Of a stretch of DNA of 64,000 bases, positions 11,319 to 21,464 are shown one piece after another (the stretch's first letter is position 1; every line of letters starts with the position of its first letter). Source of the stretch: Raphanus sativus (lineage: Eukaryota; Streptophyta; Magnoliopsida; Brassicales; Brassicaceae). Made by a program: the position numbers and the translations under genes. The notes below the pieces were generated by a model that worked only from the letters and a program-made list of their open reading frames with translations, had not been told where the DNA came from and made no database searches. The stretch lies in NCBI RefSeq assembly GCF_000801105.2, contig NC_079518.1, forward strand, positions 19,448,800-19,512,799, in the 5' to 3' direction.

Positions 11319-14300
11319 ATGGCCAATGAGAAACAAAGTGGTTTAGTTTACCTCCATGGAGATCTTGAACTCCAAATCATTGAGGCACGATACTTGCCCA
11401 ACATGGACCTTCACTTTGAAAGGATTCGTCGTGTTTTCAACACATTAAATTTATTTGATAAGCGTTATTCTTCTCCTAAGAGTAGCCATAGGCGTCCACG
11501 TAACAATATAATCACTAGTGACCCATACGTAACTGTTTGCCTCGCCGGTGCAACGGTAGCGCGTACCCGTGTTATTTTAAATTCCCAAAATCCTATCTGG
11601 AGCGAGCATTTCAAAATTCCATTGGCACATCCAGTCTCTCAAATTGAGTTTTATGTAAAGGACAACGATGTATTCGGAGCAGATCTGATCGGAATCGCAA
11701 CAGTCTCTGCTGCTAAAATTAAACTGGGGGAGACAATCAACGGATGGTTCCCCATCATTGGCTCACCGAAACCAGATTCTGCTGTTCGGTTGGAAATGAG
11801 ATTTTTACCTTTTGAAAAGAACCCTCTTTATACTCATGGGATTACGTCAACAGGAGTGGCTAATTGTTATTTTCCAGTGAGGACTGGTGGGCACGTCACT
11901 TTGTACCAAGACGCTCACGTGCACAACAACATGCCAGAAATTGAGTTAGAAGACGGAGTTCTGTACCAGCATGAGCGATGCTGGGAAGACATTTGCCATT
12001 CGATTTTGGAGGCTCACCACATAGTCTACGTTATTGGTTGGTCGATTTTCCACAAAGTGAAGTTGGTGAGGGAACATTCGCCGAGACTACCCAATGGCGG
12101 GGATCTAAGTCTAGGTGATCTGCTAAAGTATAAATCACAAGAAGGTGTCAGGGTACTATTGTTGGTATGGGATGATAGAACTTCCCACAGCAAATTTTTC
12201 ATTAACACGGTAACAAATCTGTTTCAGAATTCGGTTAGATATATAGATTAAATTGTTTAATAAATAATTTTAAAGGCTTTGATTCTGAGATTTTTCTTCT
12301 TACTTCTTGTTATAGACGGGAGTAATGCAAACGCACGATGAAGAAACTCGGAAATTCTTTAGGCGCTCTTCAGTTTCGTGTGTGCTATCGCCCCGTTATG
12401 CTAGTAGTAAGCTTAGTATTTTCAAGCAGCAGGTATGTTTTGTGTTATGATTCTATTACTACTTGTTTTTTTCTCATTATTCAAAAGATTTTTATAACAG
12501 TGATGCATAACTGTGCATTTTGCCTAAGTTATATATTTCATGATGATGATCCTGCAGTATTTTAATGGCATATCGACTAGGTTGTGGGCACTGTCTTTTC
12601 GCATCATCAGAAATGTGTAATTGTTGACACACAAGCATCCGGTAACAACAGAAAAATAGCTGCTTTTATTGGAGGACTTGATCTGTGTGAAGGTAGATAT
12701 GACACACCTGAACATAGACTTTTCAAGGATTTAGACACGGTCTTCCAGGGTGATTACCACAATCCCACATTTTCAGTAGGTTTATTATTTTCATTCTTCT
12801 AAACTACTTAATGTTCTAGCTCAAATATGATAATCTCCTAAAAGTAATGCATAGATCATCTACAACTTAATTCAGTATTAACTTCTACAATAGTATTTAG
12901 AGGCAAATTTGTTCCATGTTATCTCTATTTTTCCATTAAATATAGAAATATAAATAGAAGTCTTCTATTTTTACTCTATATTTAGAAAATGCTATTAAAA
13001 ATATATTGGAATAAATCTTATCTTTATTATAGAGTCCTTCTATTTAAAAAAAAATGAAAATAACAAATACACTAGAAATAGTCTTACGCTTATAGAGTTT
13101 CTACATGTTTTAAGAAAAGAACTTCCCCAAATGCTACATGCATATTCCACAATGGTTAAAGGCATTGTTCTAAAATAAAATATCCACAAAACTGTTTTAA
13201 AAAGAAAACTACAACGTTTAAATTTCCACTTTAGTCTATATTATGTTTCTAACTTTAAACTGTTTCTCCTCTTCTAATCTCCTAAGTTTTAATGGAATGA
13301 AAAGCAACACATTTCATTTTAATACATAATAACCGCAAATAGCACCAAAAACCCCTAATAGCAATAACACTTAACAAATATATCTTTTTGATATATAAGA
13401 AAAAGATTATCCGAAATTTTTTCAATTTAGCATACAGTTTGACCTTTTATATATGTGCACAAATTCGGATGGAAGGGAGGAACCAAAGCACCTAGGCAAC
13501 CGTGGCATGATCTTCACTGCAAAATTGAAGGGCCAGCAGCTTACGATATACTCATAAACTTTGAGCAACGTTGGAAAAAAGCTACAAAATGGTCTGAGAT
13601 TGGAAAAAAATTCAAGAAGGTGACTCGTTGGCACGATGATTCTCTGATAAAGTTGGAACGAATCTCGTGGATTTTAGGCCCGTCTGCAGCAGTTTCAACA
13701 AATGATACTTTAAGGGTCTCTAAGGACGATGATAAGCAAAACTGGCATGTTCAGGTAAGTTTAGGTAATTACATTATACCATTTTCAGTTTGTTGTTGAA
13801 GTCTTAATTTGTGGCAACACATTATACTAATTGTCTATGAATTCGACTAACATGCTCTCTCGTAGGTAGATTTCGATATTTATATGAATAGCTTTGTTTT
13901 TTATTCACTACAGGTCTTCAGGTCTATTGACTCAGGATCACTGAAAGGATTTCCTAAGGATGTTCATAAAGCTCACGAACAGGTCCTGCCATAAGAGAAA
14001 CCTAATATTATTATCCTTTTCTTTTCTGCATGACTGCCTATGTGTTAATAAAACTATTTTACTAAAAAGTTTTGCGTTATACTTATTGACAGAATCTAGT
14101 ATGTGCTAAGAATCTTGTGATTGAGAAGAGTATACAAACAGCTTACATCCAAGCTATCAGATCTTCACAACACTTTATATACATCGAGAATCAATATTTT
14201 ATTGGATCATCATTTGTATGGCCAAATTACAAAGAAGCAGGTCTTTGAACACACTCGACTTGTTTAATATAATACAGATACCATTAGTTTTAATTTTGTA

Positions 14301-15317
14301 TTAACTGTTATATTCCTTTGTAGGTGCTGATAATCTAATTCCCATAGAACTTGCACTGAAGATTGCCAGCAAGATAAGGGCGAGAGAAAGATTTGCAGTA
14401 TACATAGTGATTCCAATGTGGCCTGAAGGAGATCCTTCTTCGGCGCCTGTACAAGAAATTCTCTACTGGCAGGTACTATAAAAAATCATCTGAAAAGATT
14501 AAAAATCTCTTTCATGAAAAGATAATAGTTCTAACGATTTGTGTACTGGTTATTTAATACCTCGTATCCTTGCGCTCATGTAGGGGCAAACAATGCAAAT
14601 GATGTATGAGATCATAGCACGGGAGATAAAGCACATGAACCTTGAGAATGTTAACCCTCAAGACTATCTCAACTTTTATTGTTTAGGTAACCGTGAGGAG
14701 CTGCCATCTGATAAAAATTGTGTATCAAGCAGCGAAGAAATGGTAACATTGCATCTTAGTAGGAAAAAAAATTCCTTATTTTGTTCAATATGAGGAATAT
14801 CATAGTGTATATTATTGATCAGGTCCCAGCATCTCAAAAATGGCGACGGTTTATGATATATGTACACGCAAAGGGAATGGTAGTCGATGATGAGTATGTG
14901 TTATTAGGCTCTGCAAATATCAACCAGAGATCAATGGCAGGATCGCGAGACACAGAGATAGCAATGGGAGCATATCAAAACCACCAAACATGGAGCCACA
15001 GGAATAAACAACCTCGTGGCCAGGTTTATGGTTACAGGATGTCATTGTGGGCAGAGCACATGGGAAAGATAGATGATATATTTAAAGAACCTGAAAGCCT
15101 AGAATGTGTGAAGAGAGTTAATATGATAAGTGAAGATAACTGGAAGAAATACACAGAAAATAGTTTTGTTCCTTTACGAGGGCATCTACTGAAGTACCCA
15201 CTCACCGTTGATAACACTGGAAAAGTAATCCCTTTGTCTGGTTTCGATACATTCCCCGACGTTGGAGGTAAAATTCTTGGTACTCGAACCAATCTTCCAG
15301 ATGTTCTCACAACATAA
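11319..15317 (+). CDS. Phospholipase D, delta-like, complete nine-exon gene
   Basis: It encodes an 833-residue C2-type phospholipase D, which hydrolyses membrane phospholipids to phosphatidic acid in stress signalling. Exons: 11319-12209, 12316-12432, 12581-12775, 13476-13754, 13914-13982, 14093-14240, 14324-14472, 14584-14742, 14823-15317. All introns are GT-AG and all junctions keep frame. The C2 domain is at about residues 10-165, with TSDPYV and KDNDVFGA carrying likely calcium ligands. HKD motif 1 is HQKCVIVD (H345, K347, D352); HKD motif 2 is HAKGMVVD (H684, K686, D691); [10 protein letters not shown] lies between them. The start aligns with the PLD-delta start before the LHGDL segment, although the frame is open upstream to 11145. 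Motif order and LARTR/VARTR-type C2 features fit the delta class better than alpha, beta or gamma. It is somewhat shorter than Arabidopsis PLD-delta (about 860 aa) and clearly diverged, so a paralogue is possible. The exon 5 donor (GTCCTG) is unusual. Confidence 0.93.
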
Positions 15318-15869
15318 CTCAATTATGACTTTGGCTTGTTACATATACATTTGTACAAAGCCTATTATTTGTTCGCTATATACAAAATTTATGCCGTTAC
15401 GTTTATCAGCATGAATGTTATAACTGTAATCAAAATCTCGAAAACTCACTAATGAAATTTACATACATCATTAGAGAACTGTAGTCACATACATCATTCT
15501 TATCATCAACTTTGAACATGTGATTTACAATATACATTATGTAACTTTCACAAAGAAAATTCGACAACATTGTATATAAAACAACTCGAAATAATCTGTG
15601 TATTCCATACAAAATATAATATGTGTATTAAAAAAATAGTTTTTACTCATCAATATTGAACACTCTAATTATGTTTTACACTACTTTCTCAAAGAAAATT
15701 CTACCCCATTATATATTACAGATCATATATAAAACAACTCGAACTTACAAGTCATATTGAACCATTCTAAAATGTTCGAGTTGTATTCAATATCATCGGA
15801 ATCTAGAATGGTCCATTATGAATTTCAACATCATCACACAAAAAAAATTTGTTATTTGAAAAAAACTTA
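15318..15869. other. AT-rich intergenic stretch downstream of phospholipase D
   Basis: No gene is visible. It includes the 3' untranslated region; no canonical AATAAA is obvious in the first 100 bases. Two diverged direct copies of a segment containing AAAGAAAATTC and TATATAAAACAACTCGAA occur at about 15550-15592 and 15690-15743. Confidence 0.5.
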
Positions 15870-18101
15870 TACTTACTGATATACGATGTTGGCTATGCAC
15901 AAGGTTATCATAATCATGAAAATGGCCAAATAATTGGAGCATTACAAGACATGGATATTGAAGACTTGGCTATCGTGGAAGCTCCACAACAAGAGACATT
16001 CATGGATTGTGATGTCAAAATGATGATCTACTGGGTAACGAGCTAAACTCAATGGAGGAGACGTCTTCTTCACATAATCTGGTGAGTAGGTCTAGTGCTG
16101 ATGCCAAACGAGTTAAAATCAACGGTGCAACATCAAGTAAGGAAGCATCAAGTAAGGAAGCATCGAGTAAAGGTACTTCACGATCTAGAGTTCCACTCGG
16201 CTTACCATGCAGAATAGCTGAGTTTCTCCGTAGGGGTTCTCCACGCCCACGACAGGCCAGTTTACCTCCTTATGGGGAAGCTGAAGATCATAGTCGACCA
16301 AAACACAGTAGCTCGAAGAAAGGTGGCAAGAGCTCTCGTCATGGAAATGGTTCTGAGGGGTCCAAAAAAACCCCCAAAATTAAATCCATGAAGACGCTCA
16401 ATTGGAACTATAGAGGGATAGGAAACGACCTCACAGTTTGATGCCTTACGGAGATGTGTCAGAAGCATCGTTCAGGACTTGTGTTTCTTTCTGAGACTGA
16501 AAAAATAGAAGGCTGCTGTTGCAAAACACTCAGGCCGACTTAGGATTTGATCATTTGTATACCGTTGAGCCACTTGGTCTCAGTGGAGGTTTATCTCTTT
16601 TTTTATAGATGAATTTCAAGTTAATGTTTTATTTTCGAATAACAAAATGATTGATATTGAGGCAGTCATTGATGGAATAAAAGTTTATATGACATTTGTT
16701 TATGGTGACCCTGTATTAGAACGAAGAGAACAGGTTTGGGAGCGTCTTACGCGTTTCTCAACAACAAGAAATAGATCCTGGTTCATGATAGAAGATTTTA
16801 ATGAAATCATTGATCATAACGAAAAAACAGGTGGATGTCAACGACATGATAGCTCGTTTCTTCCTTTTAGGCAGATGATAAGCGATTGTGGTATGCTGGA
16901 ATTTCTATTTACTAGAGATATGTTATCATGGACAGGTAAGAGAGCTCGAGGATCTACTGTTTGATGTCGCCTGGATAGAGCTGTTGAAAATGAGGATTTG
17001 CATGAAGAATCTGTTCACTCTGCTTTTAAATATATGAGCTTATGGGGATCGGATCATCGTCCGATCCCTGCATGTATTCTCACAAGACCAACGAGGAAAC
17101 CAAAAAGCTTTGTGTTCGATAAAAGATGGTTGGATAATGACGAATTACGCCAAGTTATCCTTGAAGGATGGAAGTCTCCTGATCTTCCTCCAAATGCAAA
17201 CATCATGGAACATATCTCAAGCTGCCGAAAAGCTTTTAGTGAGTGGAGGAGACAACACAATGTGAACTCAGCAAAATTAGTGGAAGAGTTTAAAGAGAAA
17301 GTTGAGGGTTTGTATGCTAATGATGATGCTACAACGGAAAAAATTGCAGAAGCATTAAAGGAACTCTCTGATGCTCTTAAGGCTGAAGAAATGTTCTCGA
17401 AAAAGTCGAATTTTCTGGCTAAGAGAAGGGGATAGAAACAAAAAATTCTTCCATGCACTAACAAAGAAAATGAGAGCAAGGAATAAAATCACACCGCTTT
17501 TAGATGAAAAATGGAGTGATTATTGAGGATGAAGAAGGATTGGTGGCCATTGCTACTAGCTACTTTAGGCAAATATTCGAGTCCTCGGAGCCAGAAGATA
17601 TCAAGGAAGTGCTTTCTGAAGTGGCCACGAAGATTACAGGGACAATGAATGATAATCTTACGGCTCCGGTTACCGAGTGGGAGTTCAAATTAGCTATTTT
17701 TGTTATGCATCCAGAGAAGGCCCCGGGTCCAGATGGGATGACAGCCCTCTTCTACCAGAAATTTTGGGATATCGTCAAGGAAGATTTAACTCTTATATTA
17801 AAATATTATTTTTCGAGGGGACTATGGCTAATGGACTGAATGATACAAATATATGCCTTATCCCAAAAACGACCAAACCTAACCAGATGTCACAGTTCAG
17901 ACCCATCAGCTTATGTAACATCAATTACAAGATAATCTCGAAGGTCTTATGCCATAGATTGAAAAAAGTTTTGACAGACTTTATTTCAGAAACTCAGTCA
18001 GCCTTTGTTACTCGAAGACAAATCTCAGATAACATTATGATTGCCCAAGAAATGTTTCATGCCCCGAGAACCAAACCAAGCAGACGTAATAGGAGGATGG
18101 C
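15870..18101 (+). pseudogene. LINE (L1-type) ORF1 tail, endonuclease and partial reverse transcriptase
   Basis: The order is an ORF1 C-terminus with an acidic DMDIEDL segment and a basic Ser/Lys-rich tail (to about 16380), then an endonuclease starting MKTLNWNYRGIGNDLTV (16390). Further endonuclease motifs follow: VYGDPVLERREQVW, IEDFNEI (GDFNEI in intact copies) and WGSDHRP (17043-17063). The RT N-terminus contains KAPGPDGM, FYQKFWDIV, ICLIPKT and FRPISLCN. Stops and frameshifts occur throughout, for example at 16439 and 17433. The RT stops at 18101, where an Athila LTR begins, before the catalytic FADD block. It is 5'-truncated, as LINE copies usually are, and non-functional. Confidence 0.85.
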
Positions 18102-19245
18102 TGATACACTAAAAATGAATCCTTGTTGCTGCCAAATTAAGAGTTGTGATTATAGTACTATAGATTCAAATCCAGAGGACCAGTCTACACTTTATTCTTA
18201 TGAGTTTCGAAATTAAGCTAAGAAGAAGATTGGGTTTTTATTTTAAGAATAACGATAGGAAACAAGTGAAACTACGGATTGATTAAAATTAACAAGAAGC
18301 TAGCCTACGGTATTTCATCGGGTGTTAAATTGGAGCCAAACAATTATTCAAGCGCGATGCAGTGCTTTCTAGAACTTGGATCACTCAGCTGGAACACCCC
18401 ACTGTCATGGTGGTGATCCCTTTGCAGATCGATCTCACCGTCTAATTGTCGTTGAGATGAGAATCGATTGCAAGCCTTAGAGATCAGGTCCGATCGGTTC
18501 ACTTACTACTCTAATATCTACTTTCGCTGATTAAGGATATTAAGCTCATTCAATACATGTGAAGATATCTCCTAAGTGGTTAGCTAGGTGATTGAACTTA
18601 TGATCTAACATTAAGTGATCAGATTAATGAAAGCATTAAGAACAGTATGAATGAAGAACAATTAGAATCGCTTATCTATGTTTAGCTCATGTCTCAACAC
18701 CCTAAAAACCCTAGGCGAGCTAGGTCACTACTCGATCATGATGCAAGCAATCAAAGACATAAATCCTGAATAAAATTGCATAAGAAAAGGAGTAGAAAAC
18801 AAAGGGTTCAGATGATCTTCTCTATGAGAGAGTGGATTCTTCTCCCTTAAAAGTTGCAGATCGCAAAAGCTAAGAGTTCTCTTGTAAAACTAGCGTAAGA
18901 ATAAAAAAAAGATAGATTGCGTTTTTATATGGAGGCGCCAATAGGTAGAAAAGAGATTAGGGTAACATGGCTTTAATTCCCGAATTATGAGTTTTCTTAT
19001 TCGTCGGGAACAACCTTGGGATCACTCCGTCTGCTTGTTCCGCTTGAGAACAGTCTCGGGACTGTTCTCCTTGAGTGTTCTCTGCAGGATTGCTCCAAAA
19101 GGACATCTTTTCTTCATGCACCTTCTCTTCACTCTTCTACCAACTCCAGACCTGTAAAAGATCAGAGAGAACTAGACTGACACGAATTAGAGACTTAAAT
19201 TAAATGAAAACATATACACAATGATGTGAAAAACACCATATATCA
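18102..19245 (-). repeat. Athila LTR, inverted
   Basis: On the + strand it begins TGATACACTAAAAATG and ends CACCATATATCA; read on the minus strand it is TGATATATGG...GTGTATCA, 1144 bp. It matches the + strand LTR at 24330-25480 in inverted orientation. A TATA-like box TATAAAAA (minus) lies at 18922-18929. The purine tract just inside (minus strand CTAAGTCTGCGGGAAT, 19246-19261) shows it is a 3' LTR. It interrupts the LINE at 18101. Confidence 0.85.
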
Positions 19246-19526
19246 ATTCCCGCAGACTTAGATCCTTGTTTGTCCTCGAACAAGGCAAGTATCAAGAACA
19301 GGGAGAAATGTTTGAAAGTGTGGGAACTCGCTTATTCTCAGCAACCATACTCTGACCACATATCTCTGAACCATACAAGCCATAGACTAAGACCGCACAC
19401 ACTTACTGGAAACCACATGATCGCTGTTCGAAGATCGGCTCCTTACTCTACATCTCAACCTGAAAAGACAACACTTTCGAGACAAAACTCCTTATGCTCA
19501 ATTAAGATTAGCGTGAGTTTCTTGTC
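19246..19526 (-). mobile_element. Athila internal 3' end (polypurine tract side), truncated
   Basis: This is the reverse complement of about 24040-24329 of the other Athila copy, including the polypurine tract at 19246-19261. Homology stops at about 19526, where a D-family RT fragment of opposite orientation begins, so the rest of this Athila is lost or displaced. The open frame at 19270-19680 is incidental. Confidence 0.7.
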
Positions 19527-19964
19527 ATCATGCACAAGTTCCAAGTGGATCCTATGCATCCCCCTGTCAGACAGAAGAGGAGGAAGTTCGCCCCTGAAAG
19601 GGACGAAATCATCAACGAGGAGGTCAAGAACCTACTCGACGCAGGATTCATACGTGAAGTACAATACCTGGAGTGGCTAGCTAATGTGGTAGTCGTGAGG
19701 AAGAAGAATGGGAAGTGGAGAGTCTGCATCGACTTCACGGACCTTAACAAGGCGTGTCCTAAGGACCCATTCCCCTTACCTCATATCGACAGGCTAGTCG
19801 GTGCAACCGCCGGCCACCAGTTGATGAGCTTCATGGTTGCATTCTCCGGATACAACCAGATCCTAATGCATCCGGGTGATCAAGAGAAGACCTCGTTCAT
19901 GACATCCAGGGGAATCTACTGGTACAAGGTCATGCCTTTTGGATTGAAGAATGTCGGATCTACC
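19527..19964 (+). pseudogene. Ty3/Gypsy reverse transcriptase fragment (D family)
   Basis: An open frame includes KKNGKWRVCIDFTDLNKACP, LPHIDRLVGATAG, AFSGYNQI and VMPFGLKN, the first conserved RT blocks of Ty3/Gypsy elements. It ends at the GST of the normal GxTYQ motif because a D-family LTR of opposite orientation starts at 19965. The YxDD active-site block is therefore missing. Two substitutions (MVAFSGYN instead of MDAFSGYN, and NVGST) suggest decay; the MDAF aspartate, a polymerase metal ligand, is replaced by Val. Confidence 0.85.
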
Positions 19965-20371
19965 TGTTATGGTATTTTTGTGTAGGGTCGTTTTAGTACT
20001 ACAGAACACTAGAAGATTTGAATGAAAAGTAAGGATTGAGGCTAGAAGAGATGTTTATTGAGTGTTTTGTTCGGGACTACAATGTTTGGTGTATAAACCT
20101 AGCTATAGTCGATCCCTTATTCTAGGGTTTGGGCTCCCCTGTTATAGTTGTAGATGTCGGCTTCAAGTATGGCGAACTCTTCCATAATCAGAAAAATGGA
20201 AGTTTCCCCTTAGGCGGAAAACTTCTATTTTGCTCCAAGGGTCGGTCCGAACAAGGGGGTCGGACCTATGGCAGGGGTTGGTCCCTGGTTTCTTCTTGAG
20301 CAAGGGCCAAGAAGTTGAGGACCTATCTGGAAGCTGGATAAAAACTTATGCCTGAATATTTTTCCCCAACA
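19965..20371 (-). repeat. D-family LTR (3' LTR of a minus-strand element)
   Basis: On the + strand it starts TGTTATGGTATTTTTGTG and ends TTTTTCCCCAACA, the inverse of the D LTR ends; 407 bp. A polypurine-like stretch on the minus strand (AAGGGGCAAAC, 20372-20382) adjoins it. The left flank is CTACC. The matching duplicate is not seen in the window, so the partner end of this insertion is missing. Confidence 0.75.
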
Positions 20372-20532
20372 GTTTGCCCCTTATTCCTTGAGTTTCTCGT
20401 GGGAATCAAGGGATAACATGTGTTCTTGGACCTTGGTAGTTTTATCTTAGGTCGAAGTCTCTCTTTAGATGCCTTGTCTTCTTGCGTCGAGTTAGGCCGG
20501 GACTCTTGTTGATGACTGAGGCGAGGATCTCA
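20372..20532 (-). mobile_element. Short D-family internal remnant between two inverted D LTRs
   Basis: This is about 160 bp of non-coding DNA between a minus-strand LTR and a plus-strand LTR of the same family. It starts with the polypurine-like tract of the left element. No coding content. Confidence 0.4.
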
Positions 20533-20973
20533 TAGTTGGGGAAAAATATCCAGATATAAGTTTTCTCCAGCTTCCGGATAGGTCCTCGACTTCCAGACCC
20601 TTGCTCAAGAAGATACCAGGGATCGACCCCTGCCTTGGGTCCGACCCCTAGGTCGGACCGACCCCTTGGAGCAAAATAGAAGTTTTCTACCTAAGGGGAA
20701 ACTTCCATTTTTCCGATTATGGAAGAGTTCTTTTACTTCAAGCCGACATCTACAACTATAAAAGGGGAGCCCAAACCCTAGAATGAGGGATCGACTTTCG
20801 GAGGCTGAGAGATTAGAGTTTAGGCGACTAGAACTAGGGTTTATACACCAATATGTTGTAGTCCCGACCATTATACTCAATAACATCTCTTTGCCCTCGA
20901 TTTACAACTCTGTCTTACAAATCTTCTAGTGTTCCGTAGTACTAAAACGATCCTACAGAAAAATACCTTAATA
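20533..20973 (+). repeat. D-family 5' LTR, + strand
   Basis: It starts TAGTTGGGGAAAAATATCC (first bases altered from TGTTGGGG) and ends AATACCTTAATA. TATAAAAG lies at 20757-20764 and is a likely TATA box. The primer-binding-like GTTTGGCGCTAGAAGGAGG follows directly, so this is a 5' LTR. Confidence 0.8.
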
Positions 20974-20992
20974 GTTTGGCGCTAGAAGGAGG
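20974..20992 (+). other. Primer-binding site of D element
   Basis: GTTTGGCGCTAGAAGGAGG directly follows the LTR. The same TTTGGCGCTAG motif adjoins the 5' LTRs of family A and of the minus-strand D copy. Presumably it pairs with a tRNA 3' end; the tRNA was not identified. Confidence 0.6.
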
Positions 20993-21006
20993 AGTGATCC
21001 AACTAC

Positions 21007-21267
21007 GTGACGATGACACTAGAGGACGGTACTAACCAGACGGAGATGACTCCGAGAGAGATCGAGCTCCTCAACAAGCTCGAGTTTCTTCAGAGTCAGG
21101 TTACCGACCTTCACAAAGCTCGGGAGACAACACCCGGAGGTCCTGAACTTCTCTTCGAAGTTAAAACCCTAAAAGATCAACTTGGAGAGCACTCCAAGCA
21201 ACTACAGCAAAGCGCCGAGAAGCTAGACGCCATGGAGGCAGAGAATCTTGTCCTCCGAGAAGAGAAC
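21007..21267 (+). pseudogene. D-family Gag N-terminus, truncated
   Basis: The 86 codons starting MTMTLEDGTN form a heptad-rich coiled-coil (QSQVTDLHKARE, LKDQLGEHSKQL). It is nearly the same as the first 87 codons of the minus-strand D copy at 27959. It is cut at 21267 by the end of an E-family LTR. Confidence 0.8.
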
Positions 21268-21347
21268 TGATAGTGCTCAAATTACCCAGTAGAGCTTACT
21301 CTCTCAAATAAGAGGTACAGCTGTAGTACTTAGGGATCGAATCACGA
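21268..21347 (-). repeat. E-family LTR, 3' terminal 80 bp
   Basis: It starts TGATAGTGCTCAAATTACC and includes CTGTAGTACTTAGGGATCGA; it matches 61311-61390. Orientation is minus. The remainder of the LTR is beyond the gap, at 25481-26674. Confidence 0.75.
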
Positions 21348-21447
21348 NNNNNNNNNNNNNNNNNNNNNNNNNNNNNNNNNNNNNNNNNNNNNNNNNNNNN
21401 NNNNNNNNNNNNNNNNNNNNNNNNNNNNNNNNNNNNNNNNNNNNNNN
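21348..21447. other. Assembly gap (100 N)
   Basis: Exactly 100 N, the usual placeholder for a gap of unknown size. The flanks imply that it hides about 110 bp of E LTR, then an Athila 5' LTR and gag-pol region, so several kilobases are probably missing, or the join is wrong. Confidence 0.95.
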
Positions 21448-21464
21448 TTGTTGTTGTTTTGCAG

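Noticed and set aside
12338..12802. Open frames overlapping phospholipase D introns
   Set aside because: They run across exon-intron borders in the wrong frame; the spliced model keeps all motifs in frame.
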